A DNA stretch of 64,000 bases, from the NCBI GenBank assembly GCA_036435485.1, contig CM071598.1:108498501-108562500 (forward strand). Direction: 5' to 3'. This stretch comes from Saposhnikovia divaricata. Taxonomy: Eukaryota > Streptophyta > Magnoliopsida > Apiales > Apiaceae. Position numbers and translations under genes: made by a program. This document shows, in pieces, positions 22,501 through 35,126 of the stretch (position 1 is the stretch's first letter; every line of letters starts with the position of its first letter). The notes below the pieces were generated by a model. The model worked only from the letters and a program-made list of their open reading frames with translations, was not told where the DNA came from and searched no databases.

Positions 22501-23025
22501 GCTGGCAAGTGATAAAAGAAAGATGGACGTGTGTTCGAATAAAGGTCAGCGTATAAGAAGTAGAGATGGATGTAAAGTGAAAAATGTGTCGATATGTGGA
22601 AAGTGGAATCTTCGTGTATCGAGGCAAGTGTTTTCCCTTCACTTCTTGTTCAAGTGAAATTATTTTAATTATTTTAATTATGGTATCATCCCATTTATTA
22701 TCGATCTCGTCGACACCTATTGTTATTCTTGTTTATTCAATTTACACCCCATTTACTGTATCGAACTCGTCGATACCCTTTGAGTTGATTGTATTCCAAT
22801 AGGTTAGACGATATTTTAAAGGAGGTGCTGTCCAATTTTTATTGGAATTATTTTATGATTCTTATGGTATTTTAATAAAGATTATTGGTGTGCAAGTGTG
22901 ATATTTGATATAAGATATAAGTATAAGTCGATAATACGTGTTACGTGCTTATGTGGCTTATATGATTGTACTAAATTATTCTACGAGTATAATCAATATA
23001 TACTATATGTGCTAAGTTGTAAAGC
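19561..23025 (+). repeat. Gypsy A 5' LTR, rearranged and truncated
   Basis: Homologous to 30138-33022 of the 3' LTR but with three extra duplications: the first 98 bp repeated (19561 and 19659), about 214 bp repeated (20472 and 20686), and 245 bp of 22079-22323 copied again at 22782-23025. The last junction lies at a TTTGAGTT microhomology. The last part corresponding to 33023-33749 is missing, and copia 2 follows at 23026. GT microsatellites lie at 20.4-21.05 kb. Confidence 0.8.
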
Positions 23026-24792
23026 AGTCATAACATTAAAAGCACAAGACATACAATTGACAACACCACATGCTTTATGATTAGCATCAATGATAGGCAT
23101 GGAATTCATGTTAGAGATGTTATTGTTCTGCTTCGACTTATTACCACCTAATCCAGTCTTAGAAGTACTAGCTGATTCAACAACTTTGACTGGTACTTTA
23201 GGTACATCTTTCTTGGGTGACACATTTGTTGTGTTAACGTCCTCAACTGATTTAGCCTTAACAAATACTGTGACATTTTTCTTGGATGACACATTCTTTG
23301 TATTATAGTTCTTAGCAGTTTTATTCTTAACACATTTATTCTCAACAAGAACTGTGCCATTTGCAGCATCCTCATTTCTCATTTCTTCATGTATAACCAT
23401 AGAAAGAATATCTGGTGGTCCAGCATCAGATTTTGTAAACATTGGTTTTTCAACATTCTTGAGAATATGTGGTATACCTCTTTCTTTAGCTGGAATAGAA
23501 TTAGGAGAATGATTACTCAAAGAACCAACAGCTTGACTGTAATCAAATCCTATTCCCACAGTTTGTTCTAATGCTTGTTTGTTGAAGAAATCTTTAGAAA
23601 CTTTAACAGTATTATAACACGCTCTAACCTGTGTTTCAAGTTCTCTAATCTTGGTTTCTTGTTCAGCAATTTTATCAACTTGTTTTGACATGTATTCTCC
23701 TAGACCCTTTTCTCTGCAGTTAAGTCGAGCTATTTCTTCTATATTCTTATCTTGATTAACCTGCACCTTTTTTAAATCTAACATTTGATTTTCAAGGTTA
23801 GTGTTAACAAGACTTATTCTCTCGTACCCTCTTTCTGCACAATTCAAGGAACTACGTAAACTATTAATTAACTCAGCATCAGTAAGAATTACCGGTGTGG
23901 TGTAATAAGTTGATGATTCAGCATTTGCCACCAGTGCAAAGTTTCCAACTTCTTCATCTTCACTGTCTGTGTCATCCCAGCTTTTGCCTTGTACCACATA
24001 GGCTGTGTCTGTGTTCTTCTTACTAGATGCATACTCTCTCCTTGCATCTTGTTCAGGTCGATGACACTCAGTTGCAAAATGTCCCATTTCATTACAGTTG
24101 AAGCACCTGATCTTGCTTCTGTCTACCATTCCAGTCTTGTAGCCAACCCTTGTGCCACTTGAGGATGAACCTCCTTGCTGGAATCTGTTCTCTGTAGACC
24201 TGAGTCTGAAATTAGGATTTCTTCTAAATCTGAAATGATTAAACTGTCTTACAACCAGTGCCATTGATTGATCCTCCAACTGCTCCAGCTCCTCTGACGA
24301 ATAAAATTCTCTACAACCCTGACTTGTAGCTGTCTTCCCATACTCTGCTACAATCACTTGTTTTTCAGAGCTGTAAGGTTGAACAATCTTAGCTTCCAAT
24401 CTATTTTCCCTGACTTTCTTAGTTCCCTCGTTTATTGTTATAATGGTGTCCCAGATATGCTTGGCATCTTTACAGTTAATAACATGGTTGCACATGATCG
24501 CATCTAGGGATTCCATCAAAATTAATTGTACATTAAGATCAAGGGCAATATCCACTTTGTCATCATTTGTATAAACACTAATGTCCTTTGGATATATCCT
24601 TGCAGGAACTACAACAACTCCTTCCACGATTATTTCCTCTTCAGTAGTCAAAGGAACTATTGGCCCGTTTTGCAATATTCCTAAATAATTAGGATTGGCC
24701 ACTTGTAGAAAAAGGATCATTTTCTTTTTCCATAGTTCATAATTCTCCTTGTCAAATATGGGTATCTTAACAGTTCCAATTTTTGAAGACAT
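23026..24792 (-). pseudogene. gag: Copia 2 gag, open but truncated at its C-terminal side
   Basis: Starts at 24792 (MSSKIGTVKIPIFDKENYELW), typical of copia gag. The open frame runs about 590 residues without a stop. Features in order: the N-terminal gag region with HVINCKDAKHIWDTI (res. ~100-120), an Arg-rich part, a CCHC zinc knuckle CFNCNEMGHFATEC (res. ~230) for RNA binding, an acidic region, a coiled-coil-like segment rich in E/L/K (res. ~310-380), and a Lys/Ser/Asn-rich tail with repeated V-S-P/S-K-K motifs. It ends in CGVVNCMSCAFNVM. The protein then enters gypsy LTR sequence, so the last ten or so residues are foreign. Protease, integrase and RT are missing. Confidence 0.85.
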
Positions 24793-24876
24793 GATGAATT
24801 TTTAAGAGAGTTAAAAATTCGAAATGGATTTTTGACTGAATAAAAATAGGATCTTGATTTGTATATCAATCAATAG

Positions 24877-24888
24877 GCTTTGATACCA
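24877..24888 (-). promoter_or_regulatory. Copia 2 primer binding site
   Basis: The minus strand reads TGGTATCAAAGC two bases inside the LTR end. This is an initiator-Met tRNA-type site with one difference from the usual TGGTATCAGAGC. Confidence 0.85.
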
Positions 24889-24890
24889 AT

Positions 24891-26771
24891 TGTTAGGTCC
24901 GATAAGATTGTAGAAGGGGGGGTTGAATACAATCTATACCAATTTATCGAAATTTGTTCTTCAAATAATATTTTATTTTAAACAAATTTGAGCGGAATAA
25001 ATTGAAACAAATTTCAAGTTGAATATAACAATATATTAACTTGATGGGTGTTACAATTTCAGTAAAGAAATTAATCAAGTTGATAAAAACTAATTAGAAA
25101 ATTCGACATGAACTTTTCTAATTTAGTTAATAAAAATCAAGATTAGAACTAGGAAACTTAATTCGCTAGTAGTACAAGAATCACAAATAATCAAGTTCCA
25201 CCGGATAAAATATTACAAAGGAGATGAACTTGATTTTCTAGAAAATAATCAGTTCTTGTGTTCTTGGAATATTTGAGAGAGAAAGATGGAGGCTGCTGTG
25301 TTTGTGTTTTTTTGTTATGTCCCGTATGTCTCTATTTTTCCTTCTGATGCTTTTGTAGTCCAAGTACTTGATAGTCATAATCTTGTTAAATATGACTATC
25401 CATCACAGCCATTATGACAATCAACTTTGGCCTGATATAACAATCGGTATAACTATCAAGGGTGATATGACAATCCTTTGAACCAATATAACTATCGGTA
25501 TAAGTTATTGATTGTTATATTAAAAGCCTAATATGACAATCGTCCCTTTTAAAAACACACTGATTTAATACTGTCAAGCAAGGACCACTCGCAGGAAGGA
25601 CACGGGGAAGGACACGCGCCTTTTACTTGCTTTCTGTCTCGCGCGTGTAACACACGCGCGCCCTGGCGCGTTGTATTCTTCCAGCCGACAGAATATGCAG
25701 GTGACAGACTTGTCTCTGTTTTTGAATTGTGTTGACTGTTTTGATAATTTATTTATTTCTTTCCTGCATGGTTTTAATTCCTGTCGACATTAATTTACAA
25801 GTAATACAACTACTCCTGTGTGTCCTGTCCTTTTTCCTTAAAGCAAAACAAACTGTCCTCTCTTTTTCTTATTTTTTTCTTTCACAGTTTTTGTTTTGTT
25901 TTGTTTTTTTTTCTTTTCGAATTTAATTTAATTAAATACTTAATCAATTAATCATTAAAATAAATAATGATTAATTAATTAATTAATTAAATCAATTCAG
26001 ATTAATACATTAATTCAAAATTAATTAACATGATAATTAATTTAATAAATAAATTAATTCGATATGAATTAATTTATTAAATTAAACCAATTACATAATT
26101 ATATTAATTAACTAAGAATTAATATAAAAATCTTTTTAACCACTGAAAGCAATAAAGAATTACCACCGAATTTTTGTTGACGCTCGATGCACGGTCTGGT
26201 TCATGAGCAACTAACTCCAACGGCTTTTCTTTATTTTTGACTCTAAGCTTTGGTTTAATTCTTCTCTCAACATACCAGTCTTAACAGCTTGAACCACTGA
26301 AGTTAATGATAAACAACCACTGTTTAATGTTGACACTCGATGTACTGTCTGGTTCATGAGTGACTAACCGCAATGACTGTTCTTCATATATTGACTTTAA
26401 AATCTGGTTCCTTTTCTTTTCTTCTCTCTCTTGATATTTCTCTGTACTGTCTCTGTCACTATCGAAATCTCTGTCACTTTAAATAAATCCACTTCTTTAA
26501 CGAATACTTCACTGAGGCTTGATCAGATGTCTGAACTTCTTTCAATGTAGTAATTCCTCAAGTCTGTAGATTGACCTTGATCTTTTTCTTCTGACAGATA
26601 ATACAATCTGAGATTCCTTGTGACAGTCTATATACTATTTACTATTACAATCTTGTTCAAGTTGAGTTGTATCCTCGAACTACAAATAGGCTACATCATA
26701 TGCCTTTCAAAGTACTTTTCTTGAACTCGGGTAATGGTTCATAGTTCAAACCATTTATCAAAATGGTAACA
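24891..26771 (-). repeat. Copia 2 5' LTR (1.88 kb)
   Basis: Bounded on the plus strand by TGTTAGGTCC and ...ATGGTAACA, giving TG...CA on the minus strand. A GAAGGGGGGGTTGAATAC stretch lies just inside, typical of copia LTR ends. A strongly AT-rich TTAATTAA-type block lies at 25920-26130. Two similar ~60-bp passages ('GACGCTCGATGCACGGTCTGGTTCATGAG', 26179 and 26332) suggest an internal duplication. No gene was seen. Confidence 0.8.
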
Positions 26772-29590
26772 ATTTATTTTATTTTTATTTTATTTTAACT
26801 CTTGATAATAAAGTTATACTTCTTGAAGTGTCTACTTTGCTAAAATTGTTGAAGATTATTCGGTTGCTAACCATTGGCCATTTTGCTCGTTTTGTATACC
26901 TTAAATTGTAATTTCTTGATAAATATAGTTATTCTTATTAATTCGAGATAGCTACCTCCTTTGTCAAAGCGGATGATGCATTATTCGTATCACCGAATAA
27001 ATTTTATTTTTGTCCTTAAGGTTAATCCATTGTTCGGATTAGCAGTGGAGTTTGAGAAAGCACTAACTATGTGTCGGGCTTGACATCTAATTGCGGAATT
27101 TTGGCAGCTATATTGATTTCAATAAGTTTTTACTCGGGAAACTCTGGTGTGAACTGGTCAACATGGGTAATAACCCATGGTTTCGGCGAGATATTTTTTT
27201 TATCTGAAAATACGGATAATTATTTTGGCACTTATGTTACCAAGGTTGAAAATGATAACCCATATGATGCTAGCAAAGAGAAAATTTCTGTGGTACCACA
27301 TCATAGCCCTGATCAGGCTGGGTGGGGTATCACAGGAGGATGGTACTTGCGACATGGTAGTTGATCGCACCATGGGGGTACCGAGCGGATGGAAGACCAG
27401 TAATCTTTTCTTAAATTCTGAGCTGCCAAATAAGTTGATGATTTTCTTGAAATTCTTTAAATTCTTAAAATTGTTGAGAAATTTGTTTATGATGTTCTTA
27501 TGGGCGAGATTATTCGAATTCCTTGAATTGTCAGAGTTTTCTAAAAAATAAATAAATTATATTCTCACAAACTTTGAGAAGTTGCTTATATAGCTTTCAT
27601 GATTGAATATTATATGAGTTTCTTATTTGTTCAAGCTTTATCTTTTATCATTGTCGTGTTATAGAATTTTCTTATATAAGATTTGGGATAGTGAACTTGC
27701 TGAACATTTTATGTGCTCACCCTTGGTTATTATTATAATGTTCTAACAGTCAAAGGCGAGAACAATAAGTCTTTCGAATAGAAACAAAAGGACAAGGGGA
27801 TCTTTTGAGCTGTGGGGCGAAGCAAGAAGAATGTTATATTTGTTTTGGTTATGATTTTATAATACAGCTTTACGTGAACGGAGACGTGATGACCAAGAAA
27901 GTTTCTAGGAATTAAAGAAGAGATTATTACGAGTCGAGATGACGTGCTCACTTTAGATGATTAGGCTGAACTTGACAGAACTTCTTGCGGATGGAGATAT
28001 CTACTGTGGAATCTTTACAGATTATTACGAGTTGACGACGATGTAGGGTGTTGATGAACTTAGGACGTGGAGAAGAAGAGTTTAGATCAGATGACGAGCC
28101 AACGAAGGAGCCGATAAATAAGGCATACATGGAAAGGAGCCGGTACTGAAGGCTATCAAAGGCTTTTACCCAGATAGCTACAGCATTAATCAATTTTATC
28201 AGGGGAACGAAAAGTTGGAATAAACAGATAGAAGTTAGGTAGAATGATTTGGGATAAGGTTCACCTTAGGTTATTACGACAAGTGTTGCGACGTTATTTG
28301 GCATCCCGACATATCACGTGAGCAGGAGTTCGATTCATTCGAAGATTCGGTTTCGGACAAGGCGGTTAATTCAGTGCTGCATGAGCTAATTGGGCAATCG
28401 GAGCTACCAGTTTGGAAGATGCTACATGTAGACCCTTCATGTACCTTCTGGAATTCCTTTTTGCGACCTTAATTACCTAGCAAACGTTATAGAGAGTACG
28501 AAAGGACTATAAAAAAGATGTGAAATACGATTACTCGCATGTGTTAGGAGTAAGAGTGTGGTTATCCACTACCAGCCATCAATCTTATTTAATTCATCGT
28601 CTAAGGAGATTTAACCTTCATTTTGTTCTTCCTTGTTTTGGTGGTACCATATCCCATTTGACAATCAATTATACATTAACTGATGATGAGCCTTGTATAT
28701 CCGATTCGATTAAGCACATTCCTATTCTTTCAAAAAGATATATACCTCTATTATTCAGGGGTTACTTGGTTCAACATTGTACATATAAATTTTGAGACCT
28801 TTGAACTCTTTCTATATTTTTTCTAAATATTAATCTTCTTTATTCAAACTGGGATGAACAACCCTATGTATGTAAGGGATTCAGGGACACACTATCTATG
28901 TGATAAAAGTTTGATATGATGCCACTGATTGTGTTTGTCATGAAAGTACTAAAGGCTGCCCACCTTTTCGTACTATGGCGGTTCACCTAAGTGACAAATG
29001 CAACCTGATAATAGTTCAATGATCATATTGATCTCTCGGTTAAATTCTTTTACAAAAAAAAAATTCCCTACCAAACAAAACTCAACCTACATTCAAACAT
29101 GTTAACACTAGTGTATTTTTATCGATCCCTTTTGTTATAAACCCTTATTATTCCTAAAGTTATCAGTGATTGAAAGTAGTAAAGACAGACATGATGATAT
29201 TCTAAGTGGTCCAAGATATATTCAAGTCGACAGAGAATTTGTTGATCAAGTTTAAGAAATTGATGTTAAAACAAAGATTGCTTATCAAATCGGATTACGC
29301 ATTAGATCGACAACACATGTACGATCCGATATTTCGGAAAACTGGGTATGGATAAGAAGCAGGTAACAAGGACACAAGATTACTAATTCAGTTAAAGTCG
29401 AAAATAGAGTGATAATGGATATAATTGGAATGTGATAGTTATCATTGAGGAAAGATTGTCTATGGACACCTGTTTATTATATATGTCATTATGGATACAG
29501 TTTATGGAATATTGTAAGAATTTGGATGCTAAAACCAATTGTCAAGTATATTAGTTTTAGAAACGGAATGGGATAACTTGAGCAAAACAT
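26772..29590 (+). other. Unclassified gypsy-like sequence between copia 2 and the gag remnant
   Basis: No intact gene. It carries LTR-style signals such as ACTTGCTGAACATTTTATGTGCTCAC at 27689-27714, comparable to the TTGCTGAGC..GCTCA motifs of the other gypsy LTRs here. It may be the end of an LTR and leader of gypsy A or of another degraded gypsy element. The ORFs at 27071-27364 and 28520-28795 do not resemble any protein I know. Confidence 0.35.
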
Positions 29591-29599
29591 AGTAGAGCT

Positions 29600-29720
29600 A
29601 GACAGTTTGTTTCAAAGAATTCCATCAGGAATTGGAGCCTTGGATAAAGAGTAAAGTGATCGTGTTGGTGTTAACAACTTATGGGGACATAGTTCGAAAG
29701 ATCATGAATATTTAATATAA
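29600..29720 (+). pseudogene. gag: Gypsy A gag remnant
   Basis: The translation WIKSKVIVLVLTTYGDIVRK lines up with WLRSRVAAFKLRTYSAIVQK of gypsy B gag. Flanking frames are full of stops and shifts. It shows that the internal region of gypsy A belonged to the same general gypsy type, and that most of gag is lost. Confidence 0.5.
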
Positions 29721-30021
29721 GAGTGATTTGACTCAGATGGAAATGAGATAGTAAGAAAAGGAAGATAGAGACCTAGAAAAATTTTAGAATCGCTTCAACA
29801 GAAGACATGAGATTCAGTAGAAAAGAATGTAAGAATTAAAAGATTTAAAACTAGGATAGTGAGGCAAAGTAGTCGTCCACAAAATATGAATTAGCAGCGA
29901 CGGTAAGACCTCCATTGTCAGAAGGAAGAAATTCGAGAGGAAGCATACTTAAATTGTACGAGGCAAAATAAAGAATGTTATGGCATGCAGGATATGCCAT
30001 ATATATATAAGATTAATTCGG

Positions 30022-30090
30022 AGGGACCCTAGGGTCGAAGGATTAACTAGGGAACTTGAAAGTGAAATGCTTGAAAAGTACCCTCACTAA
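30022..30090 (+). pseudogene. pol: Gypsy A pol C-terminal remnant (chromodomain-type end)
   Basis: Reads VEGLTRELESEMLEKYPH followed by TAA, against VEESTWELESKMLAKYPHLF at the end of gypsy B. This is the last part of the integrase-linked chromodomain-like tail. With the gag remnant only 0.3 kb upstream, protease, RT, RNase H and most of integrase must be deleted. Confidence 0.7.
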
Positions 30091-30127
30091 TTTTCTTTTG
30101 ATTGATTCTGAGGATAGAATCCTTTTA

Positions 30128-30137
30128 GAGGGGGGGA
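30128..30137 (+). promoter_or_regulatory. Gypsy A polypurine tract
   Basis: AGAGGGGGGA lies immediately before the 3' LTR start TGTAACGC. In LTR elements this purine run resists RNase H and primes plus-strand DNA. Confidence 0.85.
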
Positions 30138-33100
30138 TGTAACGCTCTGGAAAATCGCATACTTTTTAAATGTTTATTTATTATTAATTAAGGACCCTAT
30201 TATTTGGATATTGTTGAGAAGGTGAAATATGTGTGAGATTATATTTATGTGCTTATATGATGAATTATGTGTGCCGTGTAAGTGCGTATATTTTATTTGT
30301 AATATTTGGATGATTAAAATTTATTTAAAATATACATTATTGATCTTCTGAGAATTTCATAAAATCATCGGAGTTATTAAAATCATGAAATCTTTTGTGT
30401 TATTATCTTTATGAAATTACTTAGTTTTTAAAATTATTAGGAGAATTATTTTGGGTGTTTAAGTATTTTAAAATAATTTTAAGAGTTATGTTCAATTTAA
30501 AGGATCAAAACTTGAAAAATTCATATTTAATTCATTTTTTTATCCTAAAAATATTTTAAAAATATGGGGAGATAAATAATTTCATTATCTACATTTTAAA
30601 AATGAAATTTGGATTTTTCCCAATTATTACCTATTTATTTCTTATTTTACGAGATGGATTTTAATTGTTTGTAAATCAGAAATTGTTGGTGAAAATATTG
30701 AAATACCCCTGCCTTTTTTTATCCCCAAATCCTTAAATCCCTAATTGGTTTTATCAGCCGTGTTCTTATGGAAGACTCTCGACCCATCTCTAAAATTCTC
30801 GAGCTCTCTTTACTCTCTCTAACATCCTCGGCTCTCTCTCTCTCTTCGGCTCATCTTGTTTTGATGATTCTCATGGTCAATTAAACCCCTCCCTCTCCTC
30901 TCCTGCAACCTAAGCTATGTGTGTGTTCGTGTGTAGTTAAATCGTGTCTGTGTGTCGCGTTAGTGACGAAATCGGAGTGCGTGTGTGTATTGGGTGTGTA
31001 TGTACGCTGTGTGTGTGGCTTCCTTGCGATTCCATTGAAATCTCCGCGAATCTCTTGTTTCTCCTGTTATGAGTCGATTCCAAGCTTTATTGTGATACTG
31101 TAGTGTTTTTGGGTGAGTAAGTGATGCGTGTGTGTGTAATCGTGTGTGTGTGACTCGTGTGTATATACACGGCGTGTGTGTGTGTATTACCATTAGCTGC
31201 GGCTATGTTGCCTCGAGTTGCAAGCTATGGGGGGTATGTGTGGGGATTTCAGTGTGTGTACAAGTCATGCGCGTGTGTGTGGTATGTGTTGTATCGAGTG
31301 GGTATGTACGGAGTTTCTTGAGCTCCTGGTTCTTCTTTTTGAGTAAGCCAATGATGGGTTCATTGTTACTGTGGTGTTGTAGTCCAGTTCAATTGTTGCT
31401 GGTTGCCGTGTATATTCATATTATTGTTGCGTGTAGTTATTCTTGTATAACCGTGAATGAATATAAATTGCCTTTCTGGGTTCTATGAGTATTTGATGAT
31501 TATACTCGATTTGGGTTGTGCTGCTATTACGCGTGATTTTAGTTATTAATCGGTGGAAAATCGTGTTGGAAGGCCCAAAAGAGGAACCCCGAATTTTTAC
31601 CGCCACCGACGAGGAACTCTGGAGAGTCGGTGGTGGGACCAATGATGAAATTGAGGTCCCTAATTGGTAAATTAATTTTAGTTCGATAGATTGATTATGT
31701 ATGGAATTTTATTGTTATTTGAATATTTGATTTTATTCGAATTATATGATGGATGTGGTAAATTTTAATTCGTCAGTTATAAATTTAATGTTGATTATTG
31801 GTATATGGACGGTTAAAGAAATAATTGTTGTTTATTTTGGTGTCCGCTGTGTCTGACTGGTTGTATACCCGTACAAAGGGGATGTTGTCAAAATTTTCTA
31901 AAAATATTATTTACATTTTCTCGAGTATAACCTATATGTTACTAGTGGAATAATATTCGAATTACGTGAATTGTTGTAGTTAAGAAGTACAAATTAGATG
32001 TTAATTAGAGGATTATTCGGTGGTAATTGTGTAAGCATGTATTGTGGGTTTTATTTGGTAGATTAAATAAGTATAAGTTTGATTTTAAGTGTTTACATGG
32101 ATTTATAATTTAAGTTTCAATTGTTAATTTGATTTTGAGATATTAAATTATAAATGGTTTACGCCAACGTATGGTGGTGGAATTGTGAATCGTGAAAGTA
32201 TACATGTTAAGTGTAGAGATTAAATACGAGATTTTCTGATAACCAGTAATATTAATAACTTGTATCCGAAAAGTGATTGGGAATTATGAGTCTGATTTGT
32301 ATTGGCAATGGATAAGAGAATTAATGGTTTGAGTTGATTGTATTCCAATAGGTTAGACGATATTTTAAAGGAGGTGCTGTCCAATTTTTATTGGAATTAT
32401 TTTATGATTCTTATGGTATTTTAATAAAGATTATTGGTGTGCAAGTGTGATATTTGATATAAGATATAAGTATAAGTCGATAATACGTGTTACGTGCTTA
32501 TGTGGCTTATATGATTGTACTAAATTATTCTACGAGTATAATCAATATATACTATATGTGCTAAGTTGTAAAGCGTTATAGGACGCGTTTGGGTAGAATT
32601 GAGTTAGACGATTAAGGTTATAAGCGTATTGAAATAGTACTTTACCTATATATAGGTACGAATAAGAGGTCGACTAAGAGCTAGTGCACGTGTAGATGGA
32701 ATCTTGAGGAGGGAGATAATTATCGGAATTGACGAGTGTGCTCGTGTAAAGGCTGGCAAGTGATAAAAGAAAGATGGACGTGTGTTCGAATAAAGGTCAG
32801 CGTATAAGAAGTAGAGATGGATGTAAAGTGAAAAATGTGTCGATATGTGGAAAGTGGAATCTTCGTGTATCGAGGCAAGTGTTTTCCCTTCACTTCTTGT
32901 TCAAGTGAAATTATTTTAATTATGGTATCATCCCATTTATTATCGATCTCGTCGACACCTATTGTTATTCTTGTTTATTCAATTTACACCCCATTTACTG
33001 TATCGAACTCGTCGATACCCTTTGAGTTTATTATTCCTTAATGATGTTTCTTTGTTGGAAGTAAAGCTAAACCAGTTGTTTGGCTAGTCGGGATCCCGAC

Positions 33101-33749
33101 TAGTAGAACTTGTGAGTTTATCTTGTTTGAATACTCTGTTCATACTTTCTTTGAATTCATTCTGTGATGAAAGATTTTAGATTTAAAATACTTATCTTGT
33201 GATTTGAGCTTTTGACGAATGATATCTGTTTTAATAGCAATGATTTATTAAAATTCCTGTTTTACTATACGCTTGCTGAGCATTTCTTCCGCTCATACTT
33301 GTTTGTTTCGAAATTCTTACTTTTCAGTAAGGTAGTTTGGCGAGACTTATTCGCACAGCTCGGAAAGAGAAGAAGCAAGACGATATTTTGGAGATGACTT
33401 GACTCAGAATGTCTGGATTTAGTGTAAGATCTATTTTATATAATTGGACTAGAATAATTATTGTTATTTAAAAGATTAGTTGGCCCGGTATACTTCTTGT
33501 CGAAGTTATACCAGTGGTTTAAGATTTGATCAAAGAGAATGTTGTAAAGAAGAAAGTTTTTATTTAATGGAATTTGGAGTCTTGTTTCTAGCACTATAAC
33601 CTAAAAGATCTTGCATAGTTGGGATCACAGATGTTATATTTCAATTTTGGACAATTACAAGGAATATTTTGTTATTAAACTGGTGATTTTATTTTGAGGA
33701 TTTTTAGGTAACGACCAAATCTTCTGATCCCGGATTTGGAGGCGTTACA
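30138..33749 (+). repeat. Gypsy A 3' LTR (3.6 kb)
   Basis: From TGTAACGCTCTGG to GGCGTTACA, with TTTTA following. It contains GT-rich microsatellite (30915-31290), a TTGCTGAGC...CGCTCA motif near 33272-33293, and palindromic AGTCGGGATCCCGACT (33087-33102). It provides the reference against which the rearrangements of the 5' LTR can be read. ORFs such as 31132-31488 come from the GT-rich part. Confidence 0.88.
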
Positions 33750-33754
33750 TTTTA

Positions 33755-33827
33755 CTATATAATTGAAAACAACATTGAGATGCTACAAAATAAAACAAAG
33801 AGTAGAGTACATAAAAATGAAGCCCTC
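33755..33827 (+). repeat. Left arm of the long inverted repeat (inner edge)
   Basis: CTATATAATTGAAAACAACATT and the following 50 bases are the reverse complement of 35889-35962 with few mismatches. They are contiguous with 19560 once gypsy A and one TTTTA are removed. Confidence 0.85.
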
Positions 33828-33849
33828 CTATTTTTTTTATTTTTTTTTA

Positions 33850-34570
33850 TCTTTTATTATAATACCTGAGTCTACCCAGGTATACAGTTAGATGCAGTTA
33901 GCCAATCAGAAAATTATGAATTATTTTAGGACCAATCAGAGGTCATTCCTAAATTTTAGACCAATCCTATTATATTAAAAGTTTTCCTTATTTACCATTC
34001 TGATCCTATTATACTAACCATGGTTAGTTAACAATTCTAATTTAAATATAGTAGTTAATCGATTTAAAATCCATATATCACATATTTTTTAGTATCAATT
34101 TTTTTTCTAATAAATTATTATTTTAAATTAAAATCAATCAGGATTATACAAATATATAATATTAAGCGATTTTGATTTGTAATTAATCATTATTACATTA
34201 TTATATATTAAAATTAATATTTTAGAAGATTTATCATAAATATATAAATTTTAAATTAATACATAATATTAATTTTACACTCTTTTGAGTTACAATTAAT
34301 TATAATTACATTATTATATGTTACAGATTAATTTTCATAAATATATAAGAGTTAATCAGAATTTACCACTAAAATTAAATTAATCCTTATCATTCTCATC
34401 CTATTTTATTTATCGTGGATATTTAACAATTTTTTTTGAAATACAAAATTTATTTTATTTAGTACATGCATAAGACACATATTTTTTTAAGTGATAAAAT
34501 GTTTACTAACTTATCAATCTTATAATGTAAAGTCAATCAAAATTATACTATTATATATTACTAGCTAATT
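33850..34570 (+). repeat. AT-rich dispersed repeat, copy 1
   Basis: Starts A|TCTTTTATTATAATACC, then contains CCAATCAGA, TTTTAGGACCAATCAGAGG and GGTTAGTTAACAATTC. The same order is found reversed at 52490-53121, and part of it at 53590-53800 and 63130-63350. The TC start after A is compatible with a Helitron end, but no 3' hairpin/CTRR was located. Confidence 0.65.
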
Positions 34571-35050
34571 TCATAAATATCACATACAATCATACTATAA
34601 TATATAGTTATATATTACAGATTAATTTCATAAATACTTATTAAATAATTAATCATAATTTTTATTTTTATTCAATGACAATTATATTATTATTTACTGG
34701 CACATCTATTCTTTGCGCTTTTCTCTATGTAAAGAGTCATTTTTCTAAATTGCATATTTATCAATTGATTTTAATACAAACATATTATTTTAATACATGA
34801 GTATATTTTTATCAATATTATATAATATAATATTTTATAGGTAATTAATTCATCAATAAAAGGTCATACAACATCTAAAAAAATAATCAAGAATGGACAA
34901 ACACATATTAAAATAGATCATATCAAGGTTTCCTTCAACCAAAATACGATCGTTGGTCAGATCTTAAATTGTGGTACATCCATCGCTAATATCAATAATA
35001 TATATAGTCTTTTTGGCGAGATAATCCAACAATTTATTGTAATCGTGAGG

Positions 35051-35053
<3 letters not shown>

Positions 35054-35109
<56 letters not shown>

Positions 35110-35126
35110 GTGTGTGTGTGTGTGTG
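35054..35126. repeat. AT and GT microsatellite
   Basis: About 27 AT dinucleotides (35054-35107) followed by about nine GT dinucleotides (35109-35126). Confidence 0.95.

Larger units (their letters stand above)
23026..26771 (-). mobile_element. Copia 2: truncated Ty1/copia element
   Basis: Minus strand: LTR 24891-26771 (TGTTACCATTTTG...GGACCTAACA), primer site 24877-24888, and a gag ORF starting at 24792. It is cut within the gag-pol polyprotein at 23026, joined to a gypsy A LTR fragment. RT, integrase and the 3' LTR are absent. No target duplication can be tested because the far end is lost. Confidence 0.85.
19561..33749 (+). mobile_element. Gypsy A: Ty3/gypsy element, internally deleted and disrupted
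   Basis: Plus strand. It starts TGTAATGCCC at 19561 and ends GGCGTTACA at 33749, flanked by the 5-bp target duplication TTTTA (19556-19560 and 33750-33754). The 5' LTR (19561-23025) is rearranged and cut by copia 2. The 3' LTR (30138-33749, 3612 bp) looks complete. A polypurine tract AGAGGGGGGA precedes it. The internal region keeps only gag scraps and the end of pol. Insertion was into the left arm of the long inverted-repeat element. Confidence 0.85.

Noticed and set aside
27071..27551. Two overlapping ORFs of 97 and 124 residues as a possible host gene
   Set aside because: They have no domain, no splice context and lie in LTR-like DNA between retrotransposon pieces.
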